From positions 2,542,001-2,606,000 of the forward strand of contig CAWBKX010000002.1 of assembly GCA_963789565.1 (NCBI GenBank): a stretch of DNA of 64,000 bases, read 5' to 3'. The stretch is from CALAGB01 sp963789565. Lineage in GTDB: Bacteria; Chloroflexota; Chloroflexia; Thermomicrobiales; Thermomicrobiaceae. Each line of letters begins with the position of its first letter. Position 1 is the stretch's first letter. The translations under genes and the position numbers were made by a program. The notes beneath the pieces are model-generated. The model was not told the origin of the DNA and did not search any database. It worked only from the letters and a program-made list of their open reading frames with translations. Shown piece by piece: positions 45,362-53,892 of the stretch.

Positions 45362-46764
45362 CGAAGGGACATCAGATGCAGATTCCTCCTGGGGAAGAGC
45401 TGGCTTTCGCTTCCGCCACTGAGTTGGCGCGCAGCGTCCGCGCACGCGATGTCTCGCCGCGCGAGCTCGTTCACGTCTTCCTGCAACGCATCGAACGGCT
45501 CAATCCACGGATTGGTGCCTACGTCACGCTGACCGCCGATCGGGCGGTGGCTCAAGCTGAATCCGCGGAGCAGCGACTGATGTCGGAGGAGCCAGGCATG
45601 CTTGGCCCGCTCTTCGGGCTCCCGATCTCGATCAAGGATCTGTCTCCGACGGCGGGCGTGCGGACCACGTTCGGCTCACCGGCGTTCGAGCACTTCGTGC
45701 CGGAGATGGACAATCCCGACGTGGCCAGACTGTTCCAGATGGGCGCGATCATGCTCGGCAAGACGAACACGCCAGAATTGGGACTGAGCATGTCGACCGA
45801 AGATGGGCTCTTTCCACCGACTCACAATCCATGGGATCTCTCGCGTAGCGCCGGTGGTTCCAGCGGTGGGGCCGGAGCCGCATTGGCGGCACGGCTCTGC
45901 CCGCTCGCGACCGGCTCCGACGCGGGTGGTTCCATTCGCATTCCCGCCGCGGCGTGTGGCGTGGTCGGTCTCAAGCCCTCACGGGGCCGCGTGATTCCGC
46001 GCCCGTTCGATTATGCCGCCATTGCCGGATTCGCTTCGCCCGGGCCGATGGCGCATACCGTCGACGACGTGAAACTGCTGCTCAGCGTCCTCACTCCGCC
46101 GTTCGTGCCTGTGCCCCCCATGCGGGAAGATCCATCCACCGGACTCCGCATCGGGTGGACGACCAACAGCGCGGTGGCCGATGTCGATCCAGAGGTGGCG
46201 AGGGCGACCGAACGCGTCGCTGGGGTGATGTCCGACCTCGGGCACAACGTGACCGAATCCGCGCCTGACGTCTCGGGCGTCTACGACGCGTTCCTCACCA
46301 TCATCCAGGCGCACGCGGCCATGACGCCTGTTCCGGAGCCGGAGAAACTTGGCGCTCATGCCCGCGCCATGATCGAGAGCGGCAAACAGCATTCCGCGTT
46401 GGACTATCTCCAAGCCGAGTTCGCCGTCCTCGATCTGAGCCGTCGCGTCCTGGAGTGGTTTCGCGGGTTCGACGTCTTGCTCTGCCCGACATTGCCGGTC
46501 ACGGCACCGCCACTTCGCTCGATGGGTGGGACTGAAGAGGAGATACGGCAGACGCTGGATCGCTTCGGTTGCTTCACGTATTGGGTCAACACGACTGGTC
46601 AACCCGCCATTTCGCTGCCGTTGGGGCAGTCGGCTGATGGTTTGCCCATCGGCGTGCAGCTAATCGGTCGCGTGGGTGCCGACGATCTGCTTTTGGCACT
46701 CGCATCGCAGCTCGAACACGCCATGCCATGGGCGGATCGGGTTCCGGCCTTGGCCTACGACTAG
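45358..46764 (+). CDS. Amidase signature-family amidohydrolase
   Basis: A 468-residue amidase signature enzyme with the full Ser-cisSer-Lys triad: Lys93 in PISIKDLSP, Ser168 in GGSSGGAG and the nucleophile Ser192 in GSDAGGSIR, 24 residues apart as usual. It hydrolyses a carboxamide in the cytoplasm; the exact substrate is open. GatA is unlikely because no gatB/gatC are nearby. It starts at ATG 45358 overlapping the methyltransferase stop; an in-frame ATG at 45376 is a second option. It is convergent with the FAD oxidoreductase gene and overlaps its stop by four bases. Confidence 0.87.
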   Translation: MTKGHQMQIPPGEELAFASATELARSVRARDVSPRELVHVFLQRIERLNPRIGAYVTLTADRAVAQAESAEQRLMSEEPGMLGPLFGLPISIKDLSPTAGVRTTFGSPAFEHFVPEMDNPDVARLFQMGAIMLGKTNTPELGLSMSTEDGLFPPTHNPWDLSRSAGGSSGGAGAALAARLCPLATGSDAGGSIRIPAAACGVVGLKPSRGRVIPRPFDYAAIAGFASPGPMAHTVDDVKLLLSVLTPPFVPVPPMREDPSTGLRIGWTTNSAVADVDPEVARATERVAGVMSDLGHNVTESAPDVSGVYDAFLTIIQAHAAMTPVPEPEKLGAHARAMIESGKQHSALDYLQAEFAVLDLSRRVLEWFRGFDVLLCPTLPVTAPPLRSMGGTEEEIRQTLDRFGCFTYWVNTTGQPAISLPLGQSADGLPIGVQLIGRVGADDLLLALASQLEHAMPWADRVPALAYD

Positions 46765-48149
46765 TGCCGTGTCAGTCGCTCGACCAAGGAGCGTCCGTTT
46801 GAGGCAACGCCCGTCGTCTCTGACTTTCGGTCGAGCTGCTCGAAGCCGCGTTGCACGAAGCGCACGCCGATGAAGCGGAATGGCTCGGGTTCCCAGCTGC
46901 GCCCGCGCCGGTTGACGAAGGCCAAGTTCGCGAGATCGCTGTCGGTGCGAGTAATGAGGTCGGCCAGCATGCGGCCGAAGAGATTCGACGGCCCGACTCC
47001 GGTGCCCGTGTATCCATAAGCAGCCGCGAGCCCTTGCGCCGGATCGTAAGAGACGGTCGGCACGTAATCCCGCGGCCAACCGAGCGGTCCACCCCAGGTG
47101 TGCGTGAACTTCACGTCCTTCAGCATCGGGAACCACTCGCGCACGTTGTCTTGCAGCATCAGATGCGTCGGCTCGTGGCGATCGTAATCGTCCTTGATGC
47201 TCGACCCGATGTGATACGGCGCGCCGCGCCCACCGAACATCACGCGACCGTCTGACGTGTGGGTGAGGTATTTGACCATGTGCGTGGCGGAGGAGAGCCC
47301 TTCGCGTGCTTCCCAGCCGATCGATTGCCAGTCGTTCGGCGAGAGCGGCTCCGTGATGGTGATGAGGGAGTAGACCGGCATCACCTTGCGGCGCAGTTGC
47401 GGGAAGCGCGATAGATATGACTCGCCGGCCAGCACGATGGTTTTGGCGCGGGCATGGCCCCGTGCGGTATGCAGCACGGGATAGGCTCCGGTGGTGTAGT
47501 CGGTTACCGGCGATTGCTCGTAGATGGTCGCGCCTTTGCGTTCGACCGCGCGTGCCAGACCGCGCACGAGCTTGGCCGGTTGGATTTTGGCGCTGTTTGC
47601 GTTGTAGCCTCCGCCCAGCGCTCCAGCGACCGATACCCGTTCGGCCACCTGCTCAGCATCAAGCAGCGTCGAGTCGTCTCCGAAGCCGAACTCTTCCAGC
47701 GTGCGCTGCTCGCTTGCCAGCACGTCGAGTTGATATGGACTGCGCGCCAGGCGGATGTAGCCGCCGCGCACGAATTCCATGTCGATGCCTTCGCGTTCGG
47801 CGACGCTGGAGACCTCGTCAACCGCCGTATTGATCGCCCGCTGCAGATCAATGGCCGCCTGCCGCCCGAAGAGCTGCGACATGCGGCGCAGTCCGATCGG
47901 CAGGCGGTTGCCCAGCCCGCCTCCATTGCGCCCCGATGCGCCGAATCCCGCGATCTCGCTCTCCAAAACGGCGATTTTGAGGGATGGCTCGCGCTGCAGC
48001 AGATAATAGGCGGTCCAGAGTCCGGTGAAGCCAGCACCGAGAATGGCGACGTCGACGTCGATAGTGCCGTCGAGCGCTGGTCGTGGCGTCAGGTCATCGC
48101 CACACGTCTCGAGCCAGAAGCTGTAGGACTGATAGTTCTTTGCCATCAC
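46761..48149 (-). CDS. FAD-dependent oxidoreductase (DAO/GlpO-like)
   Basis: A 462-residue flavoprotein of the D-amino-acid-oxidase family. The FAD-binding Rossmann motif VAILGAGFTGLWTAYYL is near 31-47, followed by VLESEIAGFGASGRNGGG, the GRNGG typical of the DAO group (gamma-glutamylputrescine oxidase and relatives). The C-terminal half has a YTGTGVGPSNLFGRMLADL segment that closes the flavin site. It probably oxidises an amine or amino acid in the cytoplasm; no partner identifies which. Confidence 0.86.
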   Translation of the reverse strand: MMAKNYQSYSFWLETCGDDLTPRPALDGTIDVDVAILGAGFTGLWTAYYLLQREPSLKIAVLESEIAGFGASGRNGGGLGNRLPIGLRRMSQLFGRQAAIDLQRAINTAVDEVSSVAEREGIDMEFVRGGYIRLARSPYQLDVLASEQRTLEEFGFGDDSTLLDAEQVAERVSVAGALGGGYNANSAKIQPAKLVRGLARAVERKGATIYEQSPVTDYTTGAYPVLHTARGHARAKTIVLAGESYLSRFPQLRRKVMPVYSLITITEPLSPNDWQSIGWEAREGLSSATHMVKYLTHTSDGRVMFGGRGAPYHIGSSIKDDYDRHEPTHLMLQDNVREWFPMLKDVKFTHTWGGPLGWPRDYVPTVSYDPAQGLAAAYGYTGTGVGPSNLFGRMLADLITRTDSDLANLAFVNRRGRSWEPEPFRFIGVRFVQRGFEQLDRKSETTGVASNGRSLVERLTRH

Positions 48150-48203
48150 ACCACCTCCGGAGTTGGCGATCGGCTCGTATCTCGGTCACGTGAGCTCTTA
48201 TAT

Positions 48204-48271
48204 GGGAGCACCTTGTGTGCTCCCGGCGTTGACGAGTCACTCATAGATTCGGGAGCACACAAGGTGCTCCC
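48204..48271. repeat. Nested palindromic repeat element B
   Basis: Two perfect 22-base inverted arms (48204-48225 and 48250-48271), each itself a hairpin (GGGAGCAC...GTGCTCCC). It differs in sequence from element A but has the same layout and the same CCCCTAC end, suggesting one repeat family. It fills most of the 140-base gap between the DAO and dehydratase genes. Confidence 0.7.
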
Positions 48272-48290
48272 CTACGACAAAGATCGCGTC

Positions 48291-49244
48291 TCAATGCGTC
48301 ACCGACAGCGTGGCCGGGTCGACATTGGCGCCGCAGATGAGCAAGCAGACGCGCTCGTCCTTCTCCGGCGGATAGGCACCGGTCATCAAGGCGGCCAGGG
48401 GTGCGGCGCTGGCGGGCTCGCATGCGATACGCATCTCATCCCACAGCGCGCGCTGCGCGGACACGATGGCGTCATCCGAGACGAGTAACGCGCGATCGAC
48501 CCAGTGCGTGGCAGCATGGAAGCCGAGCTCGCCGATCTTGCTGGCGCCCAGCGCATCGGCCGCGATGCCACCCAGTTCCACCTCCACCGGCTCACCGGCA
48601 GCCAGTGCCGAGGCCAGAGTCGATGTCTGCTCCGACTCAACCGAGACGACCCGCGTGGCGCCACCGTACCAGGTTGAGATCCCGCCGATGAGTCCGCCTC
48701 CACCTGTGGCAACGAGTACGGTGTCGAGGTTCGGCAGTTGCTGCTCGAGCTCGCGCGCACAGGTCCCCGCCCCGGCCACCACCTCGTGCTGATCGTAGGC
48801 GTGAGCGAAGAGAGCACCGGTCTGCGCGACCCGTTCTTTGCTGGCGGCGAGCGCGTCGGCGTAGAAGCGACCCGTGACGACCAACTCGGCGCCGAGCGCG
48901 CGTAGCTTGGCCTGCTTGGCGGGACTGGCCGCCTCCGGCACGAAGATCGTGGCGTGGTGCCCAAGGGCACGCGCCGCGAAGGCGATGGCCAATCCGAAGT
49001 TGCCGCCGGATGCCGCGACCACTCCGGCCGATGGAACTTCCCGATTGCGCATCAAGTTGAAGGCACCACGAGCCTTGAAGGATCCACTGAGCTGCAGCTG
49101 CTCCAGCTTCAGCGACAACGAGCAGGAGAGCCCAAACGCGTCCTGCTCCATCTCCATCACCGGTGTGCGCCGGACCCATCCGTCGATGGTGCGATCGGCG
49201 GCCTCGATGTCCTCACGAGTCACGAATGTCGTTGTTCCGGTCAT
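48291..49244 (-). CDS. PLP-dependent threonine/serine dehydratase family protein
   Basis: A 317-residue fold-type II PLP enzyme. The Schiff-base lysine is in LSGSFKARGAFN near residue 52, the substrate loop ASGGNFGLAIAFAA follows, and the phosphate-binding glycine loop is ATGGGGLIGG. It lacks the regulatory domain of IlvA, so it is a catabolic threonine/serine deaminase or a serine racemase-like enzyme. I start at ATG 49244 with a GAGGAAAG site; the frame is open upstream to 49334. It lies 37 bases after an MBL hydrolase gene in the same direction. Confidence 0.85.
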   Translation of the reverse strand: MTGTTTFVTREDIEAADRTIDGWVRRTPVMEMEQDAFGLSCSLSLKLEQLQLSGSFKARGAFNLMRNREVPSAGVVAASGGNFGLAIAFAARALGHHATIFVPEAASPAKQAKLRALGAELVVTGRFYADALAASKERVAQTGALFAHAYDQHEVVAGAGTCARELEQQLPNLDTVLVATGGGGLIGGISTWYGGATRVVSVESEQTSTLASALAAGEPVEVELGGIAADALGASKIGELGFHAATHWVDRALLVSDDAIVSAQRALWDEMRIACEPASAAPLAALMTGAYPPEKDERVCLLICGANVDPATLSVTH

Positions 49245-49281
49245 GCTTTCCTCAATATGTACCGTCCGAGTCGGCGCCGAC

Positions 49282-50118
49282 TCACCCTTTCGCTTGCCAC
49301 GTCCAGTGATCCCCCTCAGCCACAATGTAGCCAAGACCTGGGAAGGAGAGATGATAGGTGATCACCGGAACGTGTTCGCGCGAGGCCATCGCGAGGAGTT
49401 CGCGTCGCGTGCTGACGGTCGCCTCCGGGTCGGCATCGAAATCGAAGTACCACTCAGGGTGATAGAGCTCCACTGGGTGATGGAAGGCGTCGGCGGTGTG
49501 GAGTAGGCGATCGCCATTCGATTCGATCAGGAGCCCGATCTGGCCCAACGTGTGTCCGCGCACCGGCACGGCTTGAATGCCTGGAACGATCTCGCCATCC
49601 ACGGCAATTCGATCAAAACGGTCAGCGATCGATAGGATCTGCTTGCGATCGGAATCGCTCGGCTCACGCTGAACCTCTTCCCACTCGATCTGACTGATCA
49701 CGTAGCGGGCGTTGGGAAAGGTGGGGTTGCCGTGACCGTCAGTGTTCCCGTCCACGTGGTCCCAATGTGCATGGGTGATGATGACGGTGTCGATGTCGGC
49801 GGCCGAAATGCCCGCATCGGAGAGGAGCCCGAGCAGATTGCCGGTTCCGGTCCGTTGGCTGTTTGGCCCGCAACCGGTATCGACCAGCACGCGGTGTTCG
49901 CCGGTGTCGATCATCAGCACGTTCATGCTGAATGCCGTGGCCGGATCTCCGGTCGCTTGGGTGTAGGCACGATGGGTCGCCAGAACCTCGTCTGGCGTCG
50001 AGTTGACGAATTGCAGCGGCGGAGTCTCCTCGTCCGACTGCAGCTCGGTGCCGTCACTGAAAACCGTGCAGTTGAATTCCCCAACCTTGAAGCGATAGAT
50101 GCCTTCTGAATTGCTCAT
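49282..50118 (-). CDS. MBL-fold metallo-hydrolase (lactonase-like)
   Basis: 278 residues. The zinc motif ITHAHWDHVDGN is in the first half, with the metal ligands VRGHTLGQIG and LHTADAFHHP later; the HxHxDH pattern is typical of AHL-lactonase-type and related hydrolases. The start at ATG 50118 has a strong GGGAGGGA site; the open frame extends to 50163. Beyond hydrolysis of an ester, lactone or thioester I cannot narrow the function. The upstream gap to the RDD gene shows nothing more. Confidence 0.85.
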   Translation of the reverse strand: MSNSEGIYRFKVGEFNCTVFSDGTELQSDEETPPLQFVNSTPDEVLATHRAYTQATGDPATAFSMNVLMIDTGEHRVLVDTGCGPNSQRTGTGNLLGLLSDAGISAADIDTVIITHAHWDHVDGNTDGHGNPTFPNARYVISQIEWEEVQREPSDSDRKQILSIADRFDRIAVDGEIVPGIQAVPVRGHTLGQIGLLIESNGDRLLHTADAFHHPVELYHPEWYFDFDADPEATVSTRRELLAMASREHVPVITYHLSFPGLGYIVAEGDHWTWQAKG

Positions 50119-50322
50119 GACGTCCCTCCCGGCGCGTGGATTGAAACAGGCAGATGATTTCAACCATTCTGCTGGAGCAGCGGAGTCGGCGCAATGCCGC
50201 GGATGACCACCGGGACGACGCCAAATCGGTACACTTCACCAGAACGTTCTGCATGCGCATCGGGATAGGGTTCGGCGCCACCTGGGTTCGCCAACCGATG
50301 CCGACAAGGATATGGCCCAGTC

Positions 50323-50964
50323 ATGAAAAGACCCGCGACAGTCAAACCGGTCAGCCGTGGAGTTGAGTCGGCACCAGCGGCAATCGAGTCGCTGCCCAAC
50401 GCTGCCGGGTTTTGGCGGCGCCTCGCGGGATTCGTGGTCGATTGGTTTCTCAGCTTTGTGCTGCCGTCGATCGTCTCGAGTCTGGTCTTGCTGGGGATCG
50501 GGTACTCGGCTCAATCAGCCTGGATCGATGGGCTGTGGATGCTCTTTGTGGCTCTGGTGATCTTTGCCTATTTCACCTACTTCGCGGTGCGCGGCAGTTC
50601 ACCCGGCATGGCCATCGCCGGAATCAAACTGGTTGACGTGCGCACGGGAGAACCGCCGATCATCGGGAAAGCCCTGATCCGCGGTCTGCTAATGACGGTC
50701 TTGATCGGCTCCTGGTTCCTGCTCTTGCTGCTCGATTGGGGCGGTGGGTCGAACAATGTCAGCAACTTCGCGGCGTTCCTCCTGAATGTTGCTTACGTCG
50801 CGTTTTTGGTCAGCTTCTTCGGTCATCTCTGGATTGCTTGGGATCGCAAGCGCCAGACATTGCAGGACAAAGCGGCCGGAGTCGTCGTTCTATTGCGCAC
50901 GGCAAAGGTGGAGCCGGTCGAGCGACCGGTCAAGCACATCGATCCCCTCGAATGGCGGATGTGA
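50323..50964 (+). CDS. RDD-family membrane protein
   Basis: 213 residues with an RDD domain: the first Arg in NAAGFWRRLAGFVVDWF, whose Asp follows at the start of helix 1, three or four hydrophobic segments (about 45-65, 72-90, 124-145, 150-170), and the characteristic SSPGMAIAGIKLVD segment between helices 2 and 3. It is an inner-membrane protein of uncertain role, perhaps transport or anchoring. The N-terminal 20 residues and C-terminal 25 are cytoplasmic and basic. Only a weak AAGGA site precedes the ATG. Confidence 0.8.
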   Translation: MKRPATVKPVSRGVESAPAAIESLPNAAGFWRRLAGFVVDWFLSFVLPSIVSSLVLLGIGYSAQSAWIDGLWMLFVALVIFAYFTYFAVRGSSPGMAIAGIKLVDVRTGEPPIIGKALIRGLLMTVLIGSWFLLLLLDWGGGSNNVSNFAAFLLNVAYVAFLVSFFGHLWIAWDRKRQTLQDKAAGVVVLLRTAKVEPVERPVKHIDPLEWRM

Positions 50965-51011
50965 CGGGTGCACTAATCGCCAGAACTTCATGGACCGTTG
51001 TACACTTTCCC

Positions 51012-51041
51012 TGTCATCCTGAACCGCAGTGAAGGATCTCT
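51012..51041. repeat. Left 30-base inverted repeat flanking the GIY-YIG gene
   Basis: Its reverse complement matches 51422-51451 at 28 of 30 positions (core ATCCTTC...TCAGGATGACA). With the right copy it encloses a 380-base segment that holds just one gene. Confidence 0.8.
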
Positions 51042-51071
51042 TTGTACGCTAGGTGCCGAGGATCATTCGGG

Positions 51072-51380
51072 TCAACCCCCCATAAGATCGCGCCACTCAG
51101 GATTGGTTGACTCGATTAGCTTGATCTTTCGCTCTCGTCGCCAACCCTTGATCTCTTTCTCACGGTCAATCGCGTCGCGTACGTCGTCGAACTCTTCGTA
51201 GTGGACGAGACGTGTAATGCGATAACGAGTAGTGAACCTGTCTTGTATGCCGTCTGGATCTGGATGGGCATGTTCATAGACGCGACGCTCCAAGTCATTG
51301 GTCATGCCTGTGTAGAGCGTCGCTGCCCGCCCGCCGGTATTGGCCATAATGTAGACCCAGTAGGTTCTTGTTCTCACCAC
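51072..51380 (-). CDS. GIY-YIG nuclease-family protein
   Basis: About 102 residues, a UPF0213/YhbQ-like stand-alone GIY-YIG domain: WVYIMAN (the GIY half) and LYTGMTNDLERRVYEH (YTG in place of YIG), then a charged helix ending KEIKGWRRERKIKLIE with the likely catalytic Glu. GTG codons at 51380 and 51377 are both possible starts after an AAGGAGAG site. The unit is flanked by 30-base inverted repeats, so the gene and its ends may move together. Such proteins often have no known substrate. Confidence 0.82.
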   Translation of the reverse strand: MVRTRTYWVYIMANTGGRAATLYTGMTNDLERRVYEHAHPDPDGIQDRFTTRYRITRLVHYEEFDDVRDAIDREKEIKGWRRERKIKLIESTNPEWRDLMGG

Positions 51381-51421
51381 GCTCTCCTTCCGATTGGAGG
51401 AGACGCGAACCCGCTGGTTGG

Positions 51422-51451
51422 AGAGATCCTTCGCTGCGGCTCAGGATGACA
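51422..51451. repeat. Right 30-base inverted repeat flanking the GIY-YIG gene
   Basis: Partner of 51012-51041 with two differences. It lies 41 bases before the GIY-YIG start codon, so it may also contain its promoter region. Confidence 0.8.
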
Positions 51452-51532
51452 TAATAAACAACCAACCAACCCGGTCAATTTGAGCCGCCGCTTTACCTGT
51501 TTGCGTCCCGGCCTTCTCATCTGATAACTACG

Positions 51533-53023
51533 TTACCCCGCCACAGCCGTCTTGCCGGCCGACGCGCCGGCCATGCGTCCGAAGACGGCGCCGGACATCA
51601 GCCCCGTTCCACCCGGATAATTGAAGTAGAAGAGCCCGCCGACCAGCTCGCCCGCTGCATATAGTCCCGGAATCGGCTGCTCCTCGCTGTCGAGGACCTG
51701 CGCGTTCTCGTCGATTTTCAGGCCACCAAACGTAAAGGTGAGTCCGCAGGTTACCTGATAGGCCTCGAAGGGCGGAGTGTCGATTGGGTTGGCCCAGTTC
51801 GACTTGGGTGGCGTGATCCCCTCGGTTCGCCGTCCATCCTTGATGGTCGGATTGAAGGGGATATCGGTGCGCACCGACGCGTTGTACGCGCGGATCATGT
51901 GCAAGAAGCCCTCGGCGTTGACGTCGTCCAGCTTCTCGGCCAGCTCTTCGAGCGTATCGGCACGAACGCGAGTCACCTCGCGGATGCGGTATTCGTCGCG
52001 CAGCAGATGCGTCACCTTGCTATCGAAGACCTGCCAGGCGAACTGTTGCGGCTGATGCAAGACCTCGTGGCCGTATTTGGCGTAGGTGTAGTTGCGGAAA
52101 TCGGCCCCTTCATCGACGAACCGTTCGCCAGTGGCATTGACAATGATGCCGAAGGGGTAGCTGTGCTTCTGGAAATTGTCACCAACCCGTAGGTCGCCGA
52201 AATCGGGCGCGTTGCGATCCCAGGCGACGGCGTGTCCGCCCGACCAATTGCCATAGGGCAGAGCTCCGATTTCGAGCGCCATGTTGATGCCGTCGCCGGT
52301 GTTGTAGCGTGTGCCACGCACCTTGGCGAGGTCCCAGCCTGGTCCGAGGTAGCGCGTCCGCCATTCGGCGTTGGCTTCGAATCCACCGCACGCCAGCACC
52401 ACGGAACTGGCCTGAACCACCAGCTTCCTGCCGCCTCGGCGGGCCACGACCCCTTTGACGACGCCTTCTTCCTCGATCAATGCGACGCCGCGCATCCCGT
52501 ATTCGACCTGAATGCCGGCTCGCTCGACGTTGCGGTTGAGCGCTTCGATGAGACCTGGACCGCCGCCCGAGACCTCGACGCTCAGTCCGCCCCAGAACTT
52601 GAAGCGGCCGTCGACTTTGAATGCCTGACGGCTATAGGAGGGAGAGAAGCGCACACCTTGCTCGCGCATCCAGACCATCGTCTCGAGGCTGCGGTCGATG
52701 AGTGTGGCGGTCAGCTCGGGGTTGGAGCGGTACTGCGTGATGCGCTCCATGTCGGCAAAGAACTGGTCACGCGTGTACGTGCCGAAATCGACGTCGGTCT
52801 GCTCGTCTTCGGGAAGGTCGGGCATGACTTTGAGCAGATCGTCGACGCCGTTGTAGGTGAAGCGCATGGCGCCAGCGGTGTAACGACTGTTGCCGCCCCG
52901 CTCTCGCTCCGGCGCGCGCTCCAGGACCAGCACATTTGCGCCCTGCTGCCGCGCCGCCAGCGCCGCGCAGAGCGCCGCGTTGCCCGCACCAACGACCACC
53001 ACGTCGGTCTCGAAATCCGCCAT
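51533..53023 (-). CDS. FAD-dependent dehydrogenase, TcuA (tricarballylate)-like
   Basis: A 496-residue flavoprotein of the fumarate reductase/succinate dehydrogenase group. The FAD motif VVVGAGNAALCAALAARQQG is near 9-28, with the GGNSRYTAGAMRF segment and the C-terminal PGLYAAGELVGGLFYFNYPGGTGLMSG that closes the flavin site. The GNAALCAAL start is the hallmark of TcuA, which oxidises tricarballylate to cis-aconitate. A fumarate reductase or ketosteroid dehydrogenase relative is the alternative. No tcuB or tcuC lies next to it. It could connect with the PrpD-type enzymes, which use similar tricarboxylates. Confidence 0.82.
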   Translation of the reverse strand: MADFETDVVVVGAGNAALCAALAARQQGANVLVLERAPERERGGNSRYTAGAMRFTYNGVDDLLKVMPDLPEDEQTDVDFGTYTRDQFFADMERITQYRSNPELTATLIDRSLETMVWMREQGVRFSPSYSRQAFKVDGRFKFWGGLSVEVSGGGPGLIEALNRNVERAGIQVEYGMRGVALIEEEGVVKGVVARRGGRKLVVQASSVVLACGGFEANAEWRTRYLGPGWDLAKVRGTRYNTGDGINMALEIGALPYGNWSGGHAVAWDRNAPDFGDLRVGDNFQKHSYPFGIIVNATGERFVDEGADFRNYTYAKYGHEVLHQPQQFAWQVFDSKVTHLLRDEYRIREVTRVRADTLEELAEKLDDVNAEGFLHMIRAYNASVRTDIPFNPTIKDGRRTEGITPPKSNWANPIDTPPFEAYQVTCGLTFTFGGLKIDENAQVLDSEEQPIPGLYAAGELVGGLFYFNYPGGTGLMSGAVFGRMAGASAGKTAVAG

Positions 53024-53102
53024 TCTTCCTTGCCTCCCGCTACCAGCCTGATCGTCTCGTTCGCCTTATCTAAATAGCACAGAAAGGAGTGGGCGGAGGA
53101 TG

Positions 53103-53252
53103 GCCCTCATCCGCGAAGGCCCTCACCCGGCTCGCAGGCTCGCCACCCTCTCCCGCCGAGCAGGAGAGGGTTTACGACCACGCGTTTGATTGACAGTTCC
53201 CTGTTCGTCTCCCTTCTCCCGTTCGGACGGGAGAAGGGCCGGGGATGAGGGC
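53103..53252. repeat. 150-base composite inverted repeat element C
   Basis: Outer ends GCCCTCATCC (53103-53112) and GGATGAGGGC (53243-53252) are inverted. Inside are two hairpins: ACCCTCTCC/GGAGAGGGT (53145-53171) and an 11-base stem CCCTTCTCCCG/CGGGAGAAGGG (53211-53238). It fills much of the 365-base gap 53024-53388, where I see no gene. It resembles dispersed CCCTC-rich repeats. Confidence 0.6.
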
Positions 53253-53388
53253 TAACCTAGCCTCGCTCAAGCCAAACGGGTCGATCATGGCCGCTGCCGC
53301 ACCGGCGGCATGAGATACTGTTCGGCTGTTTCCGCGCATATGGCGGCGTGGCCGACCGAGCGTCGGTTGACGGTACATTCTTCCGCGG

Positions 53389-53703
53389 TTAGTCGATCTC
53401 GATCATCTGATCGTAGGAGAGCGTCTCGGCCGGACGGTCAGGGCCATTGGCACGTTCGCCGATCGCCTGCCAGCCCGGATCCGCTTGCTCTTTGGTCCTG
53501 ATGCGCGCGAAAGCATCACGGTCGGCATATTCGATCATGATGCTCACCTCACCGGTGTGCTCACCGCTCTGTACCTGAAAGATCCGCACCGTGCGGTTCG
53601 GGTCAACCCGTAGCATCTCGCGCCGGGCGTCCTTCACGAGCTGCAGCGTGTCATCACGCGTTCCCGGGTGCGGTCTGAACGTCTTCACTGAGAGAAGTGG
53701 CAT
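53389..53703 (-). CDS. Small dimeric alpha-beta barrel protein (NIPSNAP/monooxygenase-like)
   Basis: 104 residues with the pattern of a ferredoxin-like dimeric alpha-beta barrel: SVKTFRPHPGTRDDTLQLVK (strand and helix), VRIFQVQSGEHTGEVSIMIEYADRDAFARI (strands and helix) and a short C-terminal strand. It may be an antibiotic-biosynthesis monooxygenase, EthD or NIPSNAP relative; too little is conserved to choose. It lies alone between repeat element C and the heme operon. An inverted repeat at 53712-53754 just upstream may regulate it. Confidence 0.6.
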   Translation of the reverse strand: MPLLSVKTFRPHPGTRDDTLQLVKDARREMLRVDPNRTVRIFQVQSGEHTGEVSIMIEYADRDAFARIRTKEQADPGWQAIGERANGPDRPAETLSYDQMIEID

Positions 53704-53711
53704 GTGTTCCT

Positions 53712-53754
53712 CATCTCACGAATCGGCCAATTTTGGCCATCATATGTTGAGATG
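53712..53754. promoter_or_regulatory. Inverted repeats just upstream of the small barrel protein gene
   Basis: CATCTCA and TGAGATG (7 bases) enclose a second pair GGCCAA-TT-TTGGCC. They begin nine bases before the start codon at 53703, so they may be an operator or affect its translation. Confidence 0.4.
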
Positions 53755-53892
53755 CGTCGGTCCGCTACCGGGTCCTCGCCGTCGCGCTTCCACCCTCCGG
53801 TCTGTCCGGACCAAGGCGTCTGCTCCGACGGTCGTCATCGTTTCGGTAGCCGCAGGCAGGTGCGGATTCCGTGGACTCGAGCAAGAAGCGAG

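Noticed and set aside
47454..48488. A 344-codon plus-strand frame
   Set aside because: Antisense to the DAO-family oxidoreductase and running through palindromic element B; no ribosome site or domain.
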